NCBI RefSeq assembly: GCF_003570725.1
Contig: NZ_QWVS01000008.1
Span: 18,079-82,078, forward strand
Length of the DNA stretch: 64,000 nucleotides
Direction: 5' to 3'
Source of the DNA: Peribacillus asahii
GTDB taxonomy: Bacteria; Bacillota; Bacilli; Bacillales; DSM-1321
Part shown: piece after piece, positions 1 to 8,095 of the stretch
How positions within the stretch are numbered: position 1 is the stretch's first letter
Layout: the number at the start of each line of letters is the position of its first letter
Notes under the pieces: generated by a model
The model's database searches: none
What the model was told of the DNA's origin: nothing
The model's input: the letters and a program-made list of their open reading frames with translations, nothing else
Position numbers and translations under genes: made by a program

Positions 1-942
1 TTGTTTAAACTTCTCAACAAATTCATCTAGAATTGATCGTTGTACGAGAATTCTAGAGCCTGCTAAACATACTTGACCAGAATTCATAAAAGCTGCTTGA
101 ATCGATACAGGAATCGCCTTATCTAAATTCGCATCTTCAAACACAATATTAGCTGCTTTTCCTCCTAATTCAAACGCCACTCGCTTCAGGGAATTCGCTC
201 CTGTCTTCATAATCGCCTTTCCTGTAGACGTTTCTCCTGTAAAAGAAATCAAATCAACATCGGGATGATCGGTCATATACTCGCCTGCAGAATCAGGTCC
301 AAATCCTTGAATAACATTGACAACTCCATCTGGAATTCCAGCTTCTTTTGCAATTTCACCAAGTAAAGAAACAGTCAGCGGCGTCGTCTCCGCCGGTTTA
401 ATAACAGCTGTATTTCCAGCGGCTAAGCATGGACCAAGCTTCCATGTAGTTAACATGAATGGTAAATTCCATGGAGTAATTAGAGCTGCCACACCTACCG
501 GCTCGTAACGAGTGTAGTTTAAGAACTCTTCGCCCATTGGATATGTTTCTCCACCTTGCTGTTCCATAAAATTAGCAAAAAAGCTTAAGTTTTCAGCTGC
601 CCTTGGAATCTCTCTTTCTAAGGCTACATGATAAGGCTTACCGACGTCCAAAGCTTCCAACCTTGCCAACTCTTCTTTTCTTTCAAGAATAATTTCAGCC
701 ATTCTACGAATTTTACTACAACGCTCTGCTACAGACATAGTTCGCCATGGACCTTCTTCAAACGCTTTTCTTGCCGCACGACAAGCTCGATCTACATCTT
801 CATAACTTGCTTCATGCGCAGTTGCAATAATTTCTTGTGTTGCAGGATTTTTCACTTCAAAGATAGAATGACTACTCGACTCTACATATTCACCATTAAT
901 AAAAAGTTTCACTTCTTTTATATGTGTTTGAATTTTTGACAT
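1..942 (-). CDS. 2-hydroxymuconic semialdehyde dehydrogenase (aldehyde dehydrogenase family), C-terminus cut off by window edge
   Basis: NAD-dependent aldehyde dehydrogenase that would oxidise the ring-fission semialdehyde to 4-oxalocrotonate in the meta-cleavage pathway. I translated the open frame from the ATG at 942: 314 residues are present without a stop and the frame is open at base 1, so roughly the last third lies outside the window. Family motifs are clear: PWN with Asn158, the FELGGK motif with general base Glu258, and the nucleophile Cys292 in NSGQVCLAGSR. It is the last gene seen of a nine-gene operon, 5 bases after the tautomerase. HpaE (carboxymethyl-hydroxymuconate semialdehyde dehydrogenase) is the alternative, but the catechol-type dioxygenase in the same operon favours the hydroxymuconate substrate. 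The family is certain and the substrate is inferred from context. Confidence 0.9.
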   Translation of the reverse strand, partial: MSKIQTHIKEVKLFINGEYVESSSHSIFEVKNPATQEIIATAHEASYEDVDRACRAARKAFEEGPWRTMSVAERCSKIRRMAEIILERKEELARLEALDVGKPYHVALEREIPRAAENLSFFANFMEQQGGETYPMGEEFLNYTRYEPVGVAALITPWNLPFMLTTWKLGPCLAAGNTAVIKPAETTPLTVSLLGEIAKEAGIPDGVVNVIQGFGPDSAGEYMTDHPDVDLISFTGETSTGKAIMKTGANSLKRVAFELGGKAANIVFEDANLDKAIPVSIQAAFMNSGQVCLAGSRILVQRSILDEFVEKFKQ

Positions 943-947
943 CCTAC

Positions 948-1157
948 TCACCCCTTTATCGATGAAGTTTCTTTTCTTTTCTTTACAGATTCCCCTGCAA
1001 TGCCCCAATGAGCCGCAGGCATTTCTTCAATCAGTACCCGCACATTTTCAACCGGTGCTTCTAACACATCTGCTACTAAATCACTCACTTCACGAATTAA
1101 TCTTTCTTTTTTTTCTGGAGGGCGACCTTCAAGAATCTTAATTTGAATAAATGGCAT
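948..1157 (-). CDS. 4-oxalocrotonate tautomerase
   Basis: Small tautomerase that converts the enol form of 4-oxalocrotonate to the keto form ahead of decarboxylation. The 69-residue product begins Met-Pro, so removal of Met exposes the catalytic Pro1. Counting from Pro1, Arg11 (in ILEGR) and Arg39 fall at the positions of the two substrate-binding arginines of 4-oxalocrotonate tautomerase, and Trp50 replaces the usual Phe50. The length is normal for the hexameric family. It lies between the decarboxylase and the dehydrogenase with short gaps, so it is cotranscribed with the enzymes that make and use its substrate. Its C-terminus is lysine rich. Confidence 0.92.
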   Translation of the reverse strand: MPFIQIKILEGRPPEKKERLIREVSDLVADVLEAPVENVRVLIEEMPAAHWGIAGESVKKRKETSSIKG

Positions 1158-1172
1158 ACTTCAAACTCCCTT

Positions 1173-1967
1173 CTATTCTGTTAAAAAAGTAGCTTCTAAT
1201 GATCCTAACCCGTCAAAGCTAACAGAGAAATGATCTCCAGGTGAAATCATGAACGCTTCCGATAGTGCACCACTTAAAACAATTTCTCCAGGCTTAATGG
1301 TTTGCCCTTTCTTTACTAACTGATTGGCCATCCAAGCAATAGCTCTAGCTGGATGCCCCATTACAGAAGCACCAGCACTTGTAGCAACTACTTCTCCATT
1401 CTTTCTATACACCATTCCCATTAAGCGGAGGTCAACATCCTCGACTTTATACTGTTTGTTTCCTACTAAATAACGGGATGAAGAGGAATTATCTGCGATG
1501 ACATCTGGAAGGGTAAATTTGAAATTTAAATAACGACTATCGATAATTTCCATGGCCGGAGCTATGTAAGCAGTTGCTTCTAATACGTCTGTGACAGAGA
1601 CAAACGGTCCTTTAATTTCTTTCTTAAACACAAAGGCTATTTCAGGCTCAATTTTTGGATGAATAAAAGGAGCTAAAGAAATGGGTTCTCCTTCTGCTAA
1701 TTGCATATTTTCTAAAAGAACCCCATAAGAAGGTTCGTGTACACCCATCATCTGTTGTTTAGCTCGACTCGTTAAACCAAGCTTCCGTCCAGAAATCACC
1801 GTTCGTTCTTCTTGACACTTCTTTTCTATTAATTGATCTTGTATTTCATAAGCTAATGTAAGATCTAGTTCTGGAAATTCATCAACGAACTTTGTTACCT
1901 CGATCCGATTTCTTTCTGCATTGTATAATGTGTCAATAATATGATCGATGACGTTTGTTTTAATCAT
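1173..1967 (-). CDS. dmpH: 2-oxo-3-hexenedioate (4-oxalocrotonate) decarboxylase
   Basis: Metal-dependent decarboxylase producing 2-oxopent-4-enoate from the keto form of 4-oxalocrotonate. It belongs to the same fold family as the hydratase encoded at 3905-4690, and the two products are recognisable paralogs (shared GxKxGLTS, HPKIEPEIAF / [10 protein letters not shown] and EIIDSR segments). I assign decarboxylase here because of the DSRYLNFKF and PDVIADNSSSSR segments typical of DmpH/XylI. The start at 1967 follows AAGAGG at good spacing; an in-frame GTG nine bases upstream overlaps that site and is less likely, giving 264 residues. In DmpH/DmpE-type systems decarboxylase and hydratase form a complex, which fits their presence in one operon. 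Confidence 0.87.
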   Translation of the reverse strand: MIKTNVIDHIIDTLYNAERNRIEVTKFVDEFPELDLTLAYEIQDQLIEKKCQEERTVISGRKLGLTSRAKQQMMGVHEPSYGVLLENMQLAEGEPISLAPFIHPKIEPEIAFVFKKEIKGPFVSVTDVLEATAYIAPAMEIIDSRYLNFKFTLPDVIADNSSSSRYLVGNKQYKVEDVDLRLMGMVYRKNGEVVATSAGASVMGHPARAIAWMANQLVKKGQTIKPGEIVLSGALSEAFMISPGDHFSVSFDGLGSLEATFLTE

Positions 1968-1987
1968 ATTTAGCACCTCTTTTCTTC

Positions 1988-3004
1988 TTAAATGACGGAA
2001 TGTTTTCGATTAGCCAGCTCTCGTGCCACATCATAAATCAAATCTTCTTGACCCCCGACAGCTCTCATCCTTCCAAGTTCTACCAAAATATCCCGTTCAT
2101 CTACACCGAATTTTTTAGCTGCATCTTCTGTAAATAATAAGAAACTTGAATACACACCCGAGTATCCCATAATAAGACTAGAACCTGTAATCTCTTGTGG
2201 ACGAGGCATGAATTTTGCTACAACATGATTAGCCACATCCATAATAGGATATAAATCAACACCCGTTTTATAGTTCAAACGATCAAACACTGCTACCATC
2301 ACTTCCGTTTGTGTGTTGCCACTTCCAGCTCCTAGACATCGCAAACTTCCGTCTATATAAGTAGCTCCAGCTTCAACAGCCGCCATTGTATTTGCCATGG
2401 CTAAGGAAAGATTATTATGTCCATGAAAACCGATATCTACTGAAATGCTTTGTTTAAGTGCTTGAATTCTCTCTTTGACCTCATGTGGAAGTAAAGCGCC
2501 AGCTGAATCGGTAACATAGATCATTTCCGCTCCATAGCTTTCAAATAATTTAGCCTGCTCTACTAATTTCTCAACAGGAGCCATGTGCGCCATCATCAAA
2601 AAACCTACTGTTTTTAATCCTAAATGTCTCCCTAATTGAATATGTTGCTTAGCTACATCAGCTTCGGTCACATGGGTTGCCACGCGAACCATTTTTGCTC
2701 CAGCCTTCACAGCGTTTTCAAGATCTTCTTGAATCCCAATTCCCGGTAAAAGAAGAACCGAAATCTTGGCCCGCTTTGCTTCTTCCGCTGCTGCTTCAAT
2801 CAGCTTTAATTCATTCACGTTTGAAAGACCATATTGTAAAGAAGATCCTCCAAGACCATCTCCATGCGATACTTCAAAATATTCCACACCAGCTTGATCT
2901 AACCCTTTTGCTACTTGTCGTACTTGTTCTTCTGTGAAAGCATGTTTCATCGAATGACTGCCATCTCGCAATGTTACATCCAAAATATGAAGATCGCGTT
3001 TCAT
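1988..3004 (-). CDS. dmpG: 4-hydroxy-2-oxovalerate aldolase
   Basis: Class II metal-dependent aldolase that splits 4-hydroxy-2-oxovalerate into pyruvate and acetaldehyde. DmpG motifs are present: LDVTLRDGSHS near the N-terminus (metal-binding Asp), GFHGHNNLSLAMAN (His-x-His metal ligands) and GAGSGNTQTEV. The start at ATG 3004 gives 338 residues, the usual size; a TTG at 3037 would overlap the upstream dehydrogenase gene. It follows the acylating acetaldehyde dehydrogenase immediately. In DmpFG the two subunits form a bifunctional complex with an internal tunnel that passes acetaldehyde between the active sites; adjacency suggests the same here. Confidence 0.94.
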   Translation of the reverse strand: MKRDLHILDVTLRDGSHSMKHAFTEEQVRQVAKGLDQAGVEYFEVSHGDGLGGSSLQYGLSNVNELKLIEAAAEEAKRAKISVLLLPGIGIQEDLENAVKAGAKMVRVATHVTEADVAKQHIQLGRHLGLKTVGFLMMAHMAPVEKLVEQAKLFESYGAEMIYVTDSAGALLPHEVKERIQALKQSISVDIGFHGHNNLSLAMANTMAAVEAGATYIDGSLRCLGAGSGNTQTEVMVAVFDRLNYKTGVDLYPIMDVANHVVAKFMPRPQEITGSSLIMGYSGVYSSFLLFTEDAAKKFGVDERDILVELGRMRAVGGQEDLIYDVARELANRKHSVI

Positions 3005-3029
3005 CTCACCACATCTCCTATAACTATAA

Positions 3030-3902
3030 TTAGACAAATGTCGATTGTTTTTTCGCTATTTCATTCGCAACCTTTGCAGCAGCTGCGGTCATAATATCTA
3101 AGTTCCCTGAATATGGCGGAAAGAAATCCCCAGCTCCCTCCACTTCAATAAAGACAGACACTTTTCGACCATCGAATACAGGATTGCCACGCATTCGATA
3201 TCCTGGAACGTACTCTTGAACTAACTGTACGACTTTATTAATAGAAGCTATAATTCCAGCTTCCTTTCCTTCTTCTACTAAAGCATGAATCGTATCGCGC
3301 ATAATAATTGGAGGATCAGCTGGATTTAAAATAATAATCGCTTTTCCTTTTTGGGCACCACCGATTTTTTCAATTGCTCGAGATGTCGTTCTCGTAAATT
3401 CATCAATATTCGCTCTCGTCCCGGGTCCTGCACTTTTACTCGAAACTGTGGCTACAATCTCTGCATATTCTACTTGAGAGACTTGATTAATCGCATGGAT
3501 AATCGGAATCGTCGCTTGCCCGCCGCATGTAATCATATTGACATTGGAAGCATCTAAATGTTCTTTTATATTGGCTGTTGGTACGACAAAGGGACCAATC
3601 GCTGCTGGAGTCAAGTCAATTACTTTTTTTCCAATCCCATTTAACAATTCACTATGTCCAGCATGAGCTTTAGCGGTTGTTGCATCAAATACAATGTCGG
3701 CTAATTCTGTTTTTTCTAATAATCCTTCAATGCCTGTATCAATTGTTTCATACCCACGTTCTTTGGCCCGTTTGAGCCCTTCTGAATTCGGATCAATGCC
3801 TACCATCACACTCATTTCTAAGTACTCACTTCGTTCAATTTTATACATTAAATCTGTTCCAATATTTCCAGAACCGATAATAGCCACCTTAGATTTTCTC
3901 AT
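3030..3902 (-). CDS. dmpF: acetaldehyde dehydrogenase (acylating)
   Basis: Converts acetaldehyde, CoA and NAD to acetyl-CoA, the last step of the meta-cleavage pathway. The 290-residue protein has an N-terminal Rossmann motif ([10 protein letters not shown], residues 10-19), and the nucleophilic Cys126 lies in the NMITCGGQA motif shared by DmpF/MhpF. The length is slightly below the usual ~310. It sits directly upstream of the aldolase gene, its obligate partner in the DmpFG complex, and directly downstream of the hydratase with a 2-base gap, so translation is probably coupled. Confidence 0.94.
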   Translation of the reverse strand: MRKSKVAIIGSGNIGTDLMYKIERSEYLEMSVMVGIDPNSEGLKRAKERGYETIDTGIEGLLEKTELADIVFDATTAKAHAGHSELLNGIGKKVIDLTPAAIGPFVVPTANIKEHLDASNVNMITCGGQATIPIIHAINQVSQVEYAEIVATVSSKSAGPGTRANIDEFTRTTSRAIEKIGGAQKGKAIIILNPADPPIIMRDTIHALVEEGKEAGIIASINKVVQLVQEYVPGYRMRGNPVFDGRKVSVFIEVEGAGDFFPPYSGNLDIMTAAAAKVANEIAKKQSTFV

Positions 3903-3904
3903 GA

Positions 3905-4690
3905 TTACTCTCTCCCTTTTTCAAATGAGGCAGTAACCGACCCAATATGTGCAAACTCTGCTGTAAATGTATCGCCATCTTCAATTGGTACAGCTGCTGA
4001 TAAAGCACCTGATAATACAATTTCTCCAGCATGCAAGGCAATATCATATTTTCCTAAAGCATTGGCTAACCAGGCTACTGCAATCAGAGGATTTCCCATT
4101 ACAGCGGCACCTGCAGCTGAATCTAGAAATTGTCCATTTTTATAAACAGCCATTCCGATATGTGTTAAATCCACTTCGTCCAATTTAGTCGGTTTCCCAC
4201 CAATAATTACTTTTGCGGATGAACCATTATCAGAAACCGTATCTTCAAAGCGAATTTGCCAATCTCTAATTCTGCTATCAATTATTTCAAACGCAGGGAC
4301 CACATAATCCGTTGCTTCTATTACATCCTGAACCGTAACATCAGGGCCTTTTAAATCCCTTTTTAAAATAAAGGCTATTTCAAATTCCAATTTTGGTTGA
4401 AGAAGATCATCTAGTGGCACGGTCTCTCCCTCTACATGCATCATGTTATCTAGTAAATGTCCGTAATCTGGTTCACTTACTTGAAACATATCTTGCATGA
4501 CTTTACTTGTTAAACCAATTTTCTTGCCAACCACCACTGCACCATTTGCTACTTTCGTACGAATTTGCTGTAATTGAATTCGATAAGCATCGTCTATTGA
4601 AAGATCGGAATAAACATCTGTTAACGGTTCAATTGGCTGTTTCTTTTTTTCTGCTTCTAATAGCTGTACTGCTATCTCTTGAATATTCAT
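3905..4690 (-). CDS. dmpE: 2-oxopent-4-enoate (2-hydroxypenta-2,4-dienoate) hydratase
   Basis: Adds water to 2-hydroxypenta-2,4-dienoate to give 4-hydroxy-2-oxovalerate, the aldolase substrate. The 261-residue product has the hydratase/decarboxylase fold signatures [18 protein letters not shown] (metal-binding acidic residues) and [12 protein letters not shown]; the last and the TVSDNGSSA segment are characteristic of MhpD/DmpE-type hydratases rather than decarboxylases. It is paralogous to the decarboxylase at 1173-1967, which argues for old duplication within the pathway. It lies between the flavin reductase gene and the acetaldehyde dehydrogenase gene. Confidence 0.9.
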   Translation of the reverse strand: MNIQEIAVQLLEAEKKKQPIEPLTDVYSDLSIDDAYRIQLQQIRTKVANGAVVVGKKIGLTSKVMQDMFQVSEPDYGHLLDNMMHVEGETVPLDDLLQPKLEFEIAFILKRDLKGPDVTVQDVIEATDYVVPAFEIIDSRIRDWQIRFEDTVSDNGSSAKVIIGGKPTKLDEVDLTHIGMAVYKNGQFLDSAAGAAVMGNPLIAVAWLANALGKYDIALHAGEIVLSGALSAAVPIEDGDTFTAEFAHIGSVTASFEKGRE

Positions 4691-4715
4691 CCTGTCCTCC
4701 TCCTCTTCTAGAACA

Positions 4716-5198
4716 TTAAGGCTGTACTAATTTTTCTTGTTGAAGTAACGAACGATATTGTCCATTAAAGAATAGTAACGGATCATGATCTTCAAGATAA
4801 ATATTCGTCACCTTTCCTATAAATAAAGTATGATCTCCTTCTACATGTTCATTGACCACTTCACATGTAATTTGAGCAACGGCTCCCTTTATAACTGGTT
4901 GCCCTTCCAATCTGTCAAAATCGACTTCTTTCTTTTCTTTTACTTGTCCTGCGAAAATCTGCGATAATTCTTGTTGATTAGCTGCTAAAATATTCACAGC
5001 AAAAATTCTACTAGCTTTGATTTTTTCTAACATTTGAGCTTTTTGCCCAATTGAAACAACCACCAATTTTGGATCAAGAGAGACAGACATAAATGCATTA
5101 GCTGTCATGCCATGAACTTCCCCTTCCAACTCAGTCGTAATCACAGTGACACCTGTTGCAAATTTCCCCATTGCATTTCTAAACTTACGATCATCCAT
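4716..5198 (-). CDS. NADH:flavin reductase, small component of the two-component monooxygenase (PheA2/HpaC type)
   Basis: Supplies reduced flavin to the HpaB/PheA1-type hydroxylase encoded at the head of the operon. The 160-residue protein is a flavin-reductase-like FMN-binding split-barrel: FRNAMGKFATGVTVITT at the start, then TANAFMSVSLDPKLVVV and DHTLFIGKV. The size matches PheA2/HpaC. The gene is separated from the hydroxylase gene by the dioxygenase gene, the reverse of the direct hpaBC pairing in many genomes. Assignment to this hydroxylase is inferred from the operon; the fold assignment is strong. Confidence 0.9.
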   Translation of the reverse strand: MDDRKFRNAMGKFATGVTVITTELEGEVHGMTANAFMSVSLDPKLVVVSIGQKAQMLEKIKASRIFAVNILAANQQELSQIFAGQVKEKKEVDFDRLEGQPVIKGAVAQITCEVVNEHVEGDHTLFIGKVTNIYLEDHDPLLFFNGQYRSLLQQEKLVQP

Positions 5199-5260
5199 GT
5201 TAAATCCCCCTTTTGTTTCATATAAGGGAAGATGATTTCACCTTCCCTCTCTCGATTTTC

Positions 5261-6223
5261 TTACTTTGTTTCAGATAGAATTTTATGTGGTGTGCCGTAT
5301 AAGAAATATTCAGATGGCAGTTGAGATCCGTACCAAACAATACCTTTTTCCAGTTCATTTTCTCTCCATGTGACTGGTTTCCAATCTGGATCTAAAATAA
5401 GGTATCCAGAATCACCGAATAATTCAACCCGGTTTCCACCTGGCTCATATACATACATAAAATACGCTTGACTTACACCGTGTTTTCCTGGACCAGCTTC
5501 AATGAAAATATCATTTTCAACTAATAAATCTGCTACATCCATTAAATGCTGAGGATAACCATACCAGAATGCAATATGGTGGAAGCGCCCTTTGTGTCCT
5601 GTTTGATCTTTCATCAACGCCACCTCATGTACAAGTGGACTCACACTCATCCAAGCGCCCATTTCTAAACCATCATTCATCACAATATTTTCCCGTAGTT
5701 TAAACCCTAGCTCATTTGCCATGAATTCCTTATTCTTCGTCACATCACTACACATTAAGTTGATATGATCTAGACGTCTTGCCGGAACGCCTACATTCGG
5801 TCGCTTCTGCGGACGACTCTTCAACAATGTTTTTTGATCCGCCGGGGCCTCGTAATATTCGACATCCCAGAGAAGCTCCATATTATGTCCATCAGGCGTC
5901 TGAAATTGATACGCTTGACCGTGACCTAAATCTCCTTCAATCCATCCTTTACCATAGCCGCTTTTTTCGAGAGACTGCACTTTACGATATAATGCTTCTT
6001 CTGAACCAGCTCGCCAAGCAGAATGCGCCATCCCTGCTTCTTTTCCTTCCGTAATCTTTAACGTATGATGATAAAAGTCTTCATACGCTCTTAGATAGAC
6101 AGATTGACCTTCTCGTGCTGTTACTTGTAACCCTAAATATTGAGTAAAGAAATTCAACGTTTCTTCCGGTTTAGGTGAAAATAACTCCACGTGAGCTAAT
6201 TGAGCAACATCAAAATTCGACAT
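5261..6223 (-). CDS. pheB: catechol 2,3-dioxygenase (extradiol, VOC fold)
   Basis: Fe(II)-dependent ring cleavage of catechol to 2-hydroxymuconic semialdehyde. The protein has two glyoxalase/VOC domains (residues ~8-125 and ~150-275). The iron ligands fall where expected for XylE-type enzymes: His153 in RRLDHINL, His215 or His216 in the [10 protein letters not shown] motif, and Glu267 in [10 protein letters not shown]. The start at ATG 6223 is preceded by GGGAGGAA; the upstream in-frame codons (6224-6244) cover that site and are unlikely. It gives 320 residues, within the catechol 2,3-dioxygenase range. It lies between the hydroxylase and reductase genes. Homoprotocatechuate dioxygenase is an alternative, but the motifs resemble catechol enzymes more closely. 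Confidence 0.92.
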   Translation of the reverse strand: MSNFDVAQLAHVELFSPKPEETLNFFTQYLGLQVTAREGQSVYLRAYEDFYHHTLKITEGKEAGMAHSAWRAGSEEALYRKVQSLEKSGYGKGWIEGDLGHGQAYQFQTPDGHNMELLWDVEYYEAPADQKTLLKSRPQKRPNVGVPARRLDHINLMCSDVTKNKEFMANELGFKLRENIVMNDGLEMGAWMSVSPLVHEVALMKDQTGHKGRFHHIAFWYGYPQHLMDVADLLVENDIFIEAGPGKHGVSQAYFMYVYEPGGNRVELFGDSGYLILDPDWKPVTWRENELEKGIVWYGSQLPSEYFLYGTPHKILSETK

Positions 6224-6289
6224 AATACTTCCTCCCTTAATCAAGACATTTATAATATTTTTACTAACTAAGGAGATTAATAGCTGATT

Positions 6290-7846
6290 CTACAAAGTTT
6301 TGGACAGCTTTTGACTATAGAAGTGAATATCGTCATTATTGACCCACGTCGGATTCTTCCATCCGTCTAAATCGTAATCGTTCATACATTCTTCTGCGAA
6401 TGCTTCAAACTCGGCTGCTTTTCCAGAGGCTTGTGCAGCAAATAAAGTTTCCATACGGATTCCCTCATGATTTCCTGCATAGTTTCTCTCATAAAGTTCA
6501 TGTCTACCTCCGAATTCTGTTCCGATAGAATCCCAAAGTAATTTAATAATTTTGATTTTTTCTAGCGCCTCAATTCCATTAGATCCTCGATAATATTTTT
6601 CAAGATACGGTCTTAACTCTTCATTTTGAAAATCACGAGCACTTGACGGCTGAACAATTAAATTTCCACCTACAATTTGCTCAATAATCCCTTTCACGCG
6701 CGGCCATGCTTCCGTCATAAATACTCGATATGCTGATCCCCCATCCATATTCGGAAGAACTGTTCCATTTGGACCCGGTACAGGGTTCAATGCCATGGCA
6801 TCTGTGATTGACCAGAATAAATTTCGCCAAGCAATCACTTCACCTGCATTCACTTGAACACCTCTGAATGTATCCGTACCAGCAGTCTTTAACGCTTTCA
6901 GTAATATGCCTGAAATTAAATCCAGTTTCACTGCAAGTCTTGTCGCTCCGTGGAAAGTAAAGCGATTAACAAATCCGCTTTCGGGGAAAAATCGATTCAC
7001 TTTATCAAAGTCTCCATAAATCAAGACATTTTCCCAAGGAATTAACACTTTATCAAAAACAAGAACCGCATCATTCTCGTCAAATCGGCTACTTAGCGGA
7101 TAATCGAATGGACTCCCTAGAACAGCAGCTGTCATTTCATATGATTGACGACTGATGAGCTTCACACCTGGAGCATTAATTGGCGCAATAAAAACAACCG
7201 CATATTCTTTCTTTTTAATTGGAACACCGTAGTGACCAACAAAATTATAGTGGGCAAGCGCAGAGCCAGTAGCGACCATCTTTGAACCGCTTACAATTAA
7301 TCCCTCACTCGTTTCTTCTTCCACTCTAATAAATGCATCCCCAGCTTCTTCAACTGGCTTGTTTCGGTCAATTGGTGGATTCACAATAGCGTGATTAAAG
7401 AACCAGTTTTTCTCTTGAGCTTCTTTGTACCAACGCATAGCATTATCTGAATATGGTGCATAAAATTCGGCATGCGAACCTAGTGTAGCTAAGAAGGATG
7501 CCTTATAATCTGGAGTTCTTCCCATTTGCCCATAGGTTAATCTAGCCCATGCTGCGATGGCATCGCGACTTTCTATTAAATCTTGAGGAGTTTTTGGAGT
7601 TTGAAAGAATTTATGAGTATAGGATTCTGATCCGGTATCTGTTTGCTTCGTTAATACATCTTTTGTTTTTTCATCATGAAGGGCATCATATAACCTAGCT
7701 ATTGAACGAGCAGAATTACGAAAAGCAGGATGTGTCGTAACGTCTGTTACCCTCTCACCGTGTAACCATACCTCACGTCCATCTCGTAAACTCGCTAAAT
7801 ATTCTTCCCCTGTTAACGGCTTTCTTAATTTTTGTTCTACAGTCAT
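6290..7846 (-). CDS. pheA: phenol 2-monooxygenase, oxygenase component (HpaB/PheA1-type FADH2-dependent; 4-hydroxyphenylacetate 3-hydroxylase family)
   Basis: Uses reduced flavin and O2 to ortho-hydroxylate a phenolic ring, making the catechol used by the next gene. The 518 residues span the HpaB N-terminal (all-alpha), middle beta-barrel and C-terminal four-helix domains seen in acyl-CoA-dehydrogenase-like monooxygenases; GEEYLASLRDGREVW, the RTPDYKASF segment near residue 110, and the SRFDENDAVLVFDKVLIPWENV segment near residue 260 are family landmarks. The ATG at 7846 follows GAGGAGGGAA. It is the first gene of the catabolic operon. The substrate is inferred to be phenol, not 4-hydroxyphenylacetate, from the catechol-type dioxygenase, the hydroxymuconate branch and the phenol-type sensor of the upstream regulator. 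Confidence 0.88.
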   Translation of the reverse strand: MTVEQKLRKPLTGEEYLASLRDGREVWLHGERVTDVTTHPAFRNSARSIARLYDALHDEKTKDVLTKQTDTGSESYTHKFFQTPKTPQDLIESRDAIAAWARLTYGQMGRTPDYKASFLATLGSHAEFYAPYSDNAMRWYKEAQEKNWFFNHAIVNPPIDRNKPVEEAGDAFIRVEEETSEGLIVSGSKMVATGSALAHYNFVGHYGVPIKKKEYAVVFIAPINAPGVKLISRQSYEMTAAVLGSPFDYPLSSRFDENDAVLVFDKVLIPWENVLIYGDFDKVNRFFPESGFVNRFTFHGATRLAVKLDLISGILLKALKTAGTDTFRGVQVNAGEVIAWRNLFWSITDAMALNPVPGPNGTVLPNMDGGSAYRVFMTEAWPRVKGIIEQIVGGNLIVQPSSARDFQNEELRPYLEKYYRGSNGIEALEKIKIIKLLWDSIGTEFGGRHELYERNYAGNHEGIRMETLFAAQASGKAAEFEAFAEECMNDYDLDGWKNPTWVNNDDIHFYSQKLSKTL

Positions 7847-7881
7847 TTTATTCCCTCCTCATAATGGATACCCATTTTAAT

Positions 7882-7895
7882 TAAAGCGCTTTCAT
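7882..7895 (-). promoter_or_regulatory. candidate CcpA cre site in the leader of the phenol operon
   Basis: Read on the minus strand the site is TGAAAGCGCTTTAA, matching 13 of 14 positions of the consensus TGWAARCGYTWNCW. It lies about 36-50 bases upstream of the hydroxylase start, so CcpA bound there could act as a repressor or roadblock of the operon. No clear sigma-A promoter was recognised upstream of it. Confidence 0.6.
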
Positions 7896-8027
7896 GTTGC
7901 TGAACCTTTAAGCTACTCTATACGTAAATGTTAATAAATTTTCTATTTTTTTATAATTACCAAAACATATGGAAATTTTTATTTTTTTCATTAAAAAAGA
8001 AAGAAGGAGAAACACTGCCTCAAAACA

Positions 8028-8055
8028 AAAAAATCGAGAATCCTCTCGATTTTTT
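8028..8055 (-). terminator. intrinsic terminator after the regulator gene
   Basis: Stem AAAAAATCGAGA / TCTCGATTTTTT with a 4-base loop, A-rich on one arm and T-rich on the other, so it can work in both directions. It separates the regulator transcript from the hydroxylase operon, which therefore needs its own promoter in 7850-8027. Confidence 0.8.
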
Positions 8056-8095
8056 GAAAGCGCAATATTATATTCCTTTCAACGTAGCCATTCAA

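Noticed and set aside
8056..8069. Third cre-like stretch TGAAAGCGCAATAT between the regulator and the hydroxylase gene.
   Set aside because: Only about 12 of 14 positions match, a core position is wrong, and it sits inside the regulator's 3' region next to the terminator.
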